Shown: piece by piece, positions 1 to 5,963 of the stretch
How the letters are laid out: every line of letters starts with the position of its first letter
Position numbering within the stretch: the stretch's first letter is position 1
Assembly (NCBI GenBank): GCA_934132915.1
Contig: CAKPAK010000061.1
Coordinates: 1-8,397 of the forward strand
DNA: 8,397 nt
Direction: 5' to 3'
Source: an uncultured Bacilli bacterium
GTDB taxonomy: Bacteria > Bacillota_I > Bacilli_A > RF39 > UBA660
Position numbers and translations under genes: made by a program
The notes under the pieces: generated by a model
Database searches by the model: none
The model's input: the letters and a program-made list of their open reading frames with translations, nothing else
Told to the model about the DNA's origin: nothing

Positions 1-243
1 GTTCTGATGGCCTCTATTTCTCGATAAATTAATTCCACCAAAAAGCTTATCTCCCTGATAAAATTGTTGAATTAAGTCCCAAGTTTTATCCTTAGATCCA
101 TCATTGACAAAAATTACTTTTGATTGTTTATCAATTTTTTTCTTTTGAATTAAAGTTTCCATTTTTTTCTTCAATTCTGCACTCGTTTTTTCTAAAACCT
201 CTTCCTCATTATAACAAGGAATAACAATATATAACTTTTCCAT
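1..243 (-). CDS. GtrB/DPM1-like polyprenyl-phosphate glycosyltransferase (GT2), N-terminal part; gene continues past the left edge
   Basis: The 81 visible residues show the start of a GT-A fold: MEKLYIVIPCYNEEEVLEK (the P-x-YNEE nucleotide-binding start), VNDGSKDKT at residues 46-54, and NLSRNRGHQN at 72-81. The last motif is characteristic of the family that moves a sugar from a nucleotide donor onto polyprenyl phosphate at the inner membrane face (GtrB, DPM1-like proteins). The catalytic DXD and the usual two C-terminal membrane helices lie outside the window. The start is ATG at 243; in-frame stops lie about 20 nt upstream and no other ATG, GTG or TTG start fits. Its ribosome binding site is poor: only GAG touches the ATG, while a strong AAGGAGAG sits about 40 nt upstream at 284-291. 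The gene has its own promoter (301-330) and is divergent from the lysozyme gene. Donor sugar and acceptor pathway cannot be told from this fragment. Confidence 0.88.
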   Translation of the reverse strand, partial: MEKLYIVIPCYNEEEVLEKTSAELKKKMETLIQKKKIDKQSKVIFVNDGSKDKTWDLIQQFYQGDKLFGGINLSRNRGHQN

Positions 244-300
244 CTCAATACATTTATTTTTTTATTAAAATACTTAAAAATAACTCTCCTTCTTATTTCT

Positions 301-330
301 ATTATAACGAACAACCATAAAAAAAGTAAA
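301..330 (-). promoter_or_regulatory. Promoter for the left-edge glycosyltransferase
   Basis: On the minus strand TTTACT (325-330, four of six matches to the -35 consensus) is followed after 18 nt by a perfect TATAAT (301-306). Transcription would start near 294, giving a leader of about 51 nt. The -35 lies in one arm of the inverted repeat at 325-351, and the spacer begins with a seven-T run, so promoter and hairpin share bases. Confidence 0.6.
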
Positions 331-351
331 GCAAATATCAGTTGCTTTACT
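319..351 (-). terminator. Minus-strand hairpin with T7 tail: intrinsic terminator or operator
   Basis: A perfect 10-bp inverted repeat (AGTAAAGCAA 325-334, TTGCTTTACT 342-351) surrounds a 7-nt loop. On the minus strand it is followed at once by seven Ts (319-325), the layout of an intrinsic terminator. The stem is AU-rich (three G-C pairs), so termination may be weak. No minus-strand gene lies directly upstream; the nearest ends at 3243, beyond the plus-strand lysozyme gene. It may therefore be a relic terminator, a block on antisense transcription, or a DNA operator, since one arm contains the -35 of the downstream promoter. Confidence 0.55.
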
Positions 352-411
352 AATAATCGTGTAAACTATTCAAGAGTTACGAAATAAGAAAAAAATAAAT
401 ATTTTTTCCTC

Positions 412-441
412 TATACAAGCACCAAATAACTGTGATATAAT
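412..441 (+). promoter_or_regulatory. Extended -10 promoter of the lectin-lysozyme gene
   Basis: TGATATAAT (433-441) combines a perfect TATAAT (436-441) with an upstream TG, the extended -10 form. The -35 is weak: TATACA at 412-417 with an 18-nt spacer is the best candidate. A start near 448 would leave a leader of about 23 nt holding the AAAGGAG ribosome binding site at 455-461, nine nt before the ATG. No operator-like repeat is seen downstream of it. Confidence 0.65.
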
Positions 442-470
442 TTTATAGAAAATGAAAGGAGCATGATTTA

Positions 471-2987
471 ATGAAAAAAAATTTAATGAAAAAGAAAAAA
501 ATCTTATTACTTTTAACAATTGCTTTAATCTTTAACTTCAAAATCGCATACGCAGAAGAGTTTTCTGATGGTACTTATATTATTCAAAGTACACTCAATA
601 ATAGTAAAGTAATTGACTTATCTGGTGCTAATACTTCGAATGGTTCTAATATTCAATTGTATCAAGATAATGATACCAATGCACAAAAATGGATTTTTAC
701 AAAACAAGATGACGGATATTATCGAATCGCTAGTAGTATCAATCAAAACAAAGTCTTTGATATTACCTATGGATCGTTTACAAATTCTTCAAACATTCAA
801 CTATATGATGCCAATAATACGAATGCACAAAAATGGAATTTAGTTCCTATAGAAAATGAAATTTATACCATAAAATCAATAGACAATAATTATTGCTTGG
901 ATTTAAAAGGGGGAGGAACTTCAAATGGTACTAATGTTCAATTATATCAATGTAATAATACGAATGCACAAAAATTTAAATTAATAAAAATTACAACACC
1001 AGAAAAAACAATAGAAGATGGTACTTATATGATAGGTAGTATCTTGAATCCTAATAAAGTTATTGACGTCTATGGAGGAAGTCAGGCAAATTGCGCAAAT
1101 GTTCAACTTTACGAAAAAAATAATACGAATGCGCAAAAATGGATAGTTAAATATCTCGAAAATGGATATTACTCTATTCATAGTAAATTAAATAAACAAA
1201 AATGTCTTGATGTAAATGGTGCATCTTTCACCGGTGGAACGAATGTACAACTATATGATTGTAATAATACTGATGCACAAACTTGGATAATCAAAGATTT
1301 ACACAATGGATATTATCAAATTATGACTAAAAAATATAGACTCGCACTTGATTTAAAAGGAGCGGGTTCTACTAATGGAACCAATGTACAAATTTACTAT
1401 GATAATGGCACTAATGCACAAATATTTCAATTTACAAAAATCGATGAACAAACATTAGAAAGTGGAATTTATACGATCAAATCAAATCATATTCGAAATA
1501 AAGTTATTGATGTAACTGGTGGAATTGGACTTTCTAATACAAACGTACAAACTTATGATGACAATAACACAAATGCGCAAAAGTGGTATTTTGAAAAACT
1601 AGCAAATAAAAATTATTACATCAAATCTGGATTAAATTCTAATCTATACCTATCTAGTGACAATAATAACAATGTTTTATTACAAGAAACACCAACAGAA
1701 TGGAGTTTACAATATATCGACGAAAATACATTTTATCTTATCAACCAAAATCAGCTATATTTAAATATTTCAAATGGTAGCATCGCGAATGGAACAAATG
1801 TTAATCTCACCTCCCCTAACCAACAAAATACTCAAATATTTTATATAGAACAAACAAAGATTAATGAAAATGGAAAAACCATTGCGAATGGTTACTACAC
1901 GATTTCTAGTTTAATTGACAAAAACAAAGTCATTGAAGTTGCTAATGGGTCAAAACAAAACGAAACAAATATTCAAATTTTTACATCTAATAACAATAAA
2001 TCTCAAATTTGGTATTTTAACTATGAAGAAAATGGTTATTATAGTATTACAAGTTCATTAAACAGAAATACAACAATTGATTTAAAAGGAGGCAATATTA
2101 CTCCTGGAAATTATGTCCAACTATACAAAAGAAATAACACAGATGCGCAATTATGGAGAATAAAAGATGATGGAAATGGAAGTATCTTAATTACTTCTAA
2201 AAAAGGAAATGTTTGTTTAGCGAATAATAATATAGAAAATGGTACAAACATTCAAGTTGAGACATGTAACAACACTAATCCAAATCAATTGTTTAAACTT
2301 AATGTTAACCAGACTAAAAAAAGTTATACCGGAATCGATGTTTCTTCGTATCAGGGAGATATTGACTGGGAAAAAGTTGCTAATGCAAATATTGATTTTG
2401 TTGTAATAAAACTTGGAATTGGAGATAATTGGCTTTCACAAGACGATAAAAGATTTGTAACCAATGTCCAAAATTGTGAAAAGTATAATATTCCTTATGC
2501 CGTTTACTTATATTCCTATGCTAAGAATGTTACTGGTTCAACAAAGTTAAATGCTGACTCCGAATCGGCAACGAGTGAAGCAGAACATGTTTTAAGAGTA
2601 TTAAGAGAAGTAAGTTATAAACCAAATTTAAAAACATCCGTTTATATTGATATGGAAGAGCCAAAACTTACTTATCTTGGGAAAGAAAGATTAACGAACA
2701 TTGCTTTAACTTTTTGTGAAAATATTGAAGCAAACGGATATAAATGTGGTATTTATGCAAATAAGAGCTGGTTAACCAATTATCTAGATACGAATAACTT
2801 AAAAAATAAATACAATATATGGCTAGCTGAATGGCAAACAAAATTAACAAACCATAATCAAGCATTATCTTCTAGTCCTACTTATGACCAAGCATCTTAT
2901 AAATTATGGCAATTTTCCGAAAATGGAAAAATCGATGGAATCAAGACAAATGTTGATTTAGATCTTGGATGGGATATATTTGATTAA
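471..2987 (+). CDS. Secreted GH25 lysozyme with four N-terminal ricin-type lectin beta-trefoils
   Basis: Predicted to cleave peptidoglycan between MurNAc and GlcNAc outside the cell (GH25 family role). Residues 1-28 form a Sec signal peptide: KKKK, a hydrophobic core, and a likely cut at AYA-EE. Residues about 30-613 hold twelve ricin-type repeats of about 48 residues with Q-x-W/F motifs (W74, W122, F169, W224, W272, F319, W372, degenerate W411, F457, W514, W562, F608). They group as four trefoils: about 30-176, 181-325, 328-462 and 470-613. Residues 619-838 are GH25: GIDVSSYQG (D623), YIDMEE (D727, E729) and LWQFSENGKIDG...NVDLD (D829/D831), matching the acidic positions of the family. The protein is full length, with no anchor or LPXTG motif. 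The ATG at 471 is set by AAAGGAG at 455-461; a second in-frame ATG (residue 6) lacks as good a site. It is the only plus-strand gene here, between divergent and convergent neighbours. GH25 identity is very sure; the sugar bound by the lectin part is unknown. Confidence 0.95.
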   Translation: MKKNLMKKKKILLLLTIALIFNFKIAYAEEFSDGTYIIQSTLNNSKVIDLSGANTSNGSNIQLYQDNDTNAQKWIFTKQDDGYYRIASSINQNKVFDITYGSFTNSSNIQLYDANNTNAQKWNLVPIENEIYTIKSIDNNYCLDLKGGGTSNGTNVQLYQCNNTNAQKFKLIKITTPEKTIEDGTYMIGSILNPNKVIDVYGGSQANCANVQLYEKNNTNAQKWIVKYLENGYYSIHSKLNKQKCLDVNGASFTGGTNVQLYDCNNTDAQTWIIKDLHNGYYQIMTKKYRLALDLKGAGSTNGTNVQIYYDNGTNAQIFQFTKIDEQTLESGIYTIKSNHIRNKVIDVTGGIGLSNTNVQTYDDNNTNAQKWYFEKLANKNYYIKSGLNSNLYLSSDNNNNVLLQETPTEWSLQYIDENTFYLINQNQLYLNISNGSIANGTNVNLTSPNQQNTQIFYIEQTKINENGKTIANGYYTISSLIDKNKVIEVANGSKQNETNIQIFTSNNNKSQIWYFNYEENGYYSITSSLNRNTTIDLKGGNITPGNYVQLYKRNNTDAQLWRIKDDGNGSILITSKKGNVCLANNNIENGTNIQVETCNNTNPNQLFKLNVNQTKKSYTGIDVSSYQGDIDWEKVANANIDFVVIKLGIGDNWLSQDDKRFVTNVQNCEKYNIPYAVYLYSYAKNVTGSTKLNADSESATSEAEHVLRVLREVSYKPNLKTSVYIDMEEPKLTYLGKERLTNIALTFCENIEANGYKCGIYANKSWLTNYLDTNNLKNKYNIWLAEWQTKLTNHNQALSSSPTYDQASYKLWQFSENGKIDGIKTNVDLDLGWDIFD
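558..2309 (+). repeat. Twelve tandem ricin-B repeat units encoded in the lysozyme gene
   Basis: The units are about 140-150 bp long and encode the pattern (V/I)DL...G(T/S)N(V/I)QLY...NNTNAQ-x-W. Every third unit opens a trefoil with a phrase like DGTYIIQS (residues 33-40, 183-190, 331-338, 473-480) and every third unit closes one with Q-x-F in place of Q-x-W. Units 2, 3 and 4 share an almost identical stretch of about 22-24 nt (813-836, 954-975, 1119-1142) encoding NNTNAQK. Units 8, 9 and 12 are the most degenerate. Confidence 0.9.
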
Positions 2988-3066
2988 TTTTTTTCTAATT
3001 AAGAAACTAACATAATACTTATATATGTTGGAATCATCAAATTTTCTAAAAAAGTCAATAAACCTG

Positions 3067-3103
3067 AAAAATCACATCTAAAAAATTTTTAGATGTGATT
3101 TTT
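3067..3103. terminator. Bidirectional intrinsic terminator between convergent transcripts
   Basis: ATCACATCTA (3071-3080) pairs perfectly with TAGATGTGAT (3090-3099). An A5T5 centre (3081-3090) extends the stem up to a short loop. The stem is followed by five Ts on the plus strand (3099-3103) and flanked by five As (3067-3071), which are Ts on the minus strand, so it can end both the lysozyme transcript and the six-gene minus-strand operon. The rest of the 255-bp gap (2988-3242) is AT-rich. I see no gene there, only an isolated 8-bp palindrome, TAGATCTA, at 3207-3214. Confidence 0.85.
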
Positions 3104-3242
3104 ATTGTATCTTATTTTATAATTTCTAAAGGATATTAAAAAATAAACTATTCCTAAAAAATTTTAAATTAGTATTGCTAAAATTTACAACAAATCTTCT
3201 TTTTACTAGATCTACTGAATTTTGAAGAACTAATAATTATCT

Positions 3243-4031
3243 TTATTTCAACTGATTAGACTTCTCACTGTTCATATATGCCCTAGTAAATAACTTAGCA
3301 ATACCTTTAGACCAAAATTTACAATAAATAGAATAATCTTCCTTTGTTCTTATTCCATTTCTTATAATATCGGTAGTCGTTGATTCTAAAGAAATTCTAT
3401 GCCCCATAAGTATTTTTTTGTCATAAATAAATCTTCCCTTTAATCTACTCAATTTTTCCCAAGCAAACCAATCAACATTGCACTGATAATCTGATGTAAA
3501 TATTTCTTTTGGACAACTTTTCACAACAAAAGTAACCGCTGGACAACAAATAGCATTTCCAAATCTTATTCCCCATCTTTTTACAAATTTTAACTTAGAT
3601 ATTTTATGACATCTTAAAGGAAATAACAAAATTCTCTTTATTCTTAAATTAGTATTACCACTTACTTTCTCTTCTTTTCTAATCTCATAATAATCTGAAA
3701 ATAAAATATTCGCATCAGGATATTTCAAATATAAATCAACCATTCTCTTAGAATAACTAGCATCATAAATATCATCCTGATGAGCAACCGTCACAAGCTC
3801 TGTCTTACCTGCATGGACAGCAAAATCAAAATCTCCTCCAATATTAGTATGTTTCCCAACAACAACGTCTACTTTATATTTCTTAGCCAAATTTCTAATA
3901 TATTCATTATCAGTAGTAGTAGCAATCACTACCTTACTTTTGTATTCTTGATTTGTTACAGATTTTAAACATTCTTCCAAATAAGGACTTTCTTTATAGG
4001 CTAGTACTACAAAAGTATGTAAAATTTTCAT
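3243..4031 (-). CDS. GT2 glycosyltransferase, HQDD type; last gene of the operon
   Basis: A 262-residue GT-A glycosyltransferase, probably cytoplasmic and membrane-associated, adding one sugar to a growing lipid-linked glycan. The N-terminus HTFVVLAYKESPYLEECLKS is the nucleotide-binding start of a family common in streptococcal and other Gram-positive capsule or wall-glycan loci. The metal-binding DXD position reads HQDD (residues 84-87) and not DSDD. A conserved C-terminal block runs over NVDWFAWEKLSRLKG (186-200) and the basic MGHRIS...ESTTT segment (209-220). This is the usual length for that subgroup, and there is no strong membrane helix. Its ATG overlaps the stop of the preceding gene as ATGA (4028-4031), so translation is probably coupled. 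It ends 140 nt before the shared terminator. Sugar donor and acceptor cannot be assigned. Confidence 0.87.
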   Translation of the reverse strand: MKILHTFVVLAYKESPYLEECLKSVTNQEYKSKVVIATTTDNEYIRNLAKKYKVDVVVGKHTNIGGDFDFAVHAGKTELVTVAHQDDIYDASYSKRMVDLYLKYPDANILFSDYYEIRKEEKVSGNTNLRIKRILLFPLRCHKISKLKFVKRWGIRFGNAICCPAVTFVVKSCPKEIFTSDYQCNVDWFAWEKLSRLKGRFIYDKKILMGHRISLESTTTDIIRNGIRTKEDYSIYCKFWSKGIAKLFTRAYMNSEKSNQLK

Positions 4032-4999
4032 TCAACTCTCACCTTTCCCTTTTTTAAAAAATAAATCAGTACAGATAAAATCTTTAGTTTGTAAAAAATA
4101 ACAAAAATATTTACAATAAAATTAATCTTAACAGTTTCATATTTTAAATGAATCATTTTAAATTTTAAATCCATTTTCTTCAATATTTGTTGATACCATT
4201 TTATACTATCTTCAAAGCGTTTAACTAAAATATCAGTAGAAAAATCATCAATAGCAAGCAAGATATCCAAAACGATTGATTTAAGATAAAAATAGGATAA
4301 CAACTTCCCATCGAAATTGCTACAATCTATATCGGTATCAATACATTTTAATACATCAAGAATACTATTACTTTTTTTCGTATTTAAAGTATGCGTCACA
4401 GAAGTTGGATTCTTTAATCGACAATAACCAGAAGATGCAGAAATACTTATTTTACTTGTTTTAGAATAACATTCAAACAAAAAATAAGCATCTTCACAAA
4501 TTTTAAATTTTCTAAATAAAATATTGTTTTCTAAAATTAAACGAGATAAAAACATCTTTCCACCAATAGAACAATATTTAAATTTAGTCCAAGGATTATT
4601 TTTGACATTCTCAACAAAAAGTAAGGAACCATCAAAATTATAACTCTTAAACCCAGAAATAACTATGTCATTTTTTTCAATATCATTGTGTAATTTAAAC
4701 AAATAATCTGACTCAATCCAATCATCACTATCAAGAAAAAATATATATTTTCCCGAAACATGTTTTATTCCTAAATTTCTAGCAGCACCTACCCCTTGAT
4801 TAGTTTGAGTAAAAACTTTTATCATTTTAGGATATTTTTTTTCATATTTTTGTAAAATTTTCAATGAATTATCTTTTGAACCATCATTAACTAAAATAAG
4901 TTCAATATCTTTATAAGTTTGACCAATAACACTTTCTATACATTTATCAATAAATTTTTCAGCATTATAAACTGGAACAATTACACTAATTTTATCCAC
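4028..4999 (-). CDS. GT2 glycosyltransferase, DSDD type (paralogue of the preceding operon gene)
   Basis: A 323-residue GT-A glycosyltransferase. It starts with ISVIVPVYNAEKFIDKCIES, has VNDGSKDNS (residues 37-45), NQGVGAARNLG (67-77) and the DSDD metal site at 90-93 followed by W. The C-terminal half is divergent and lysine-rich. The last about 30 residues (FIVNIFVIFYKLKILSVLIY) are hydrophobic and basic and could lie along the membrane. The start is GTG at 4999, four nt after the stop of the upstream gene, with an AAAGGTAGG element about 7-14 nt before it; no in-frame ATG is nearby. Its first 95 residues closely resemble the adjacent upstream gene, suggesting tandem duplication followed by divergence of the acceptor-binding half. 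Family is certain; substrate unknown. Confidence 0.9.
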   Translation of the reverse strand: MDKISVIVPVYNAEKFIDKCIESVIGQTYKDIELILVNDGSKDNSLKILQKYEKKYPKMIKVFTQTNQGVGAARNLGIKHVSGKYIFFLDSDDWIESDYLFKLHNDIEKNDIVISGFKSYNFDGSLLFVENVKNNPWTKFKYCSIGGKMFLSRLILENNILFRKFKICEDAYFLFECYSKTSKISISASSGYCRLKNPTSVTHTLNTKKSNSILDVLKCIDTDIDCSNFDGKLLSYFYLKSIVLDILLAIDDFSTDILVKRFEDSIKWYQQILKKMDLKFKMIHLKYETVKINFIVNIFVIFYKLKILSVLIYFLKKGKVRVE

Positions 5000-5003
5000 A
5001 AAA

Positions 5004-5963
5004 CTACCTACCTTTGCAATATACTCTAGAAAACAAACCTATCATTTTAATATTACTTATAAACATAAATAAATTAATAATTAAACGATACTTAAATGGT
5101 TCTCCTTTTGGTGCAAATATAGATAAATACTTATTTTTTCGATAATTCGGAATATTTTGTTTTAACCAATCAAATAATTTATGATACTCTAAAACAAAAC
5201 TCTTTGGTGTAGCAGTCTTCCCTGAATAAAGCAAATACCAAATAATATAACGAATTACATAATATTGATTCAACTCTAAATTATAACTTTCTTTAACATT
5301 AATCAAATCTAATAACTCAATCATTTTGATTTCTTTTTTAAATCCTTTATGTGCAGTATTAGAAATTGAATTAGAATTATAAAAATAATAATATCCAGAG
5401 TAATCAATTATCCCAATTTTGTTCGTAGTATTATAAATCATCAAATTAAAATAAACATCTTCGCTACTATTCGTATTAAAAAAAGAAATATTATTTTTTT
5501 CTAAAAAACTTTTTTTGATTATCCTGCAATATGGACCAGTAACAATATACTTAGAAAACTCCTCATCTTTTAACTTCAAAATAAATTTAACTTTATCATC
5601 AACAACGCGTTTATATCCCCCAATCACAACATCATAATGACAATTTTTTATTTTATGATAATAAGTTTCTATGTAATCTGGATCAATATAATCATCTGAA
5701 TCAATAAACATAATATAACTTCCCTCAGCAACCGAAATACCAAAATTTCTAGCTACAGCCGGACCTTGATTTTTTTGAGTAAAAATTCTTACCCTTTTGT
5801 CCACTCGATACTTTTCAATAACTTCTAAAGATTTATCTTTAGAGCCGTCATTGACTAAAATTAACTCAAAATCTTTAAAGGTTTGATCCAATATACTATC
5901 AACGCATCTATTAATAAATTTTTCAACATTATAAACAGGAACAATCACACTAACTTTCACCAT
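5004..5963 (-). CDS. GT2 glycosyltransferase, DSDD type
   Basis: A 319-residue GT-A glycosyltransferase predicted to add a sugar to a lipid-linked or surface glycan on the cytoplasmic side. Visible motifs are VSVIVPVYNVEKFINRC at the N-terminus, VNDGSKDKS (residues 37-45), NQGPAVARNFG (65-75) and DSDD (88-91) as the nucleotide/metal site. The C-terminal half is specific to this protein: an aromatic-rich RYIIWYLLYSGK segment and a hydrophobic tail suitable for membrane contact. I chose ATG 5963: GGAGG at 5972-5976 lies 8 nt before it, while a longer reading frame from ATG 5978 would overlap that ribosome binding site. The start overlaps the end of the flippase gene by 14 nt. The neighbour at 4028-4999 is its close paralogue. 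Linkage and sugar are not predictable here. Confidence 0.9.
   Translation of the reverse strand: MVKVSVIVPVYNVEKFINRCVDSILDQTFKDFELILVNDGSKDKSLEVIEKYRVDKRVRIFTQKNQGPAVARNFGISVAEGSYIMFIDSDDYIDPDYIETYYHKIKNCHYDVVIGGYKRVVDDKVKFILKLKDEEFSKYIVTGPYCRIIKKSFLEKNNISFFNTNSSEDVYFNLMIYNTTNKIGIIDYSGYYYFYNSNSISNTAHKGFKKEIKMIELLDLINVKESYNLELNQYYVIRYIIWYLLYSGKTATPKSFVLEYHKLFDWLKQNIPNYRKNKYLSIFAPKGEPFKYRLIINLFMFISNIKMIGLFSRVYCKGR

Noticed and set aside
613..1181. Short reading frames inside the lysozyme gene on both strands (613-843 plus, 981-1181 minus)
   Set aside because: They overlap the long, domain-rich lysozyme frame, have no ribosome binding site and encode no recognisable protein; they arise from the repeated AT-rich codons.
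558..2309. CRISPR array or minisatellite suggested by regularly spaced repeats
   Set aside because: The repeats are protein-coding, about 145 bp apart, stay in frame and encode ricin-type lectin units.
2668..2865. Minus-strand reading frame opposite the GH25 domain
   Set aside because: It is antisense to a conserved catalytic domain, has no ribosome binding site and no family features.
471..2987. Prophage endolysin
   Set aside because: The protein has its own Sec signal peptide and a very large lectin part, and no holin, tail or other phage gene is nearby.
3780..3968. Plus-strand reading frame opposite the HQDD glycosyltransferase
   Set aside because: It lies within a confident glycosyltransferase gene on the other strand, with no promoter or ribosome binding site.
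4028..4031. Mollicute code in which UGA means tryptophan
   Set aside because: UGA ends the GT2 gene at an ATGA junction and tryptophan at conserved positions is encoded by TGG.
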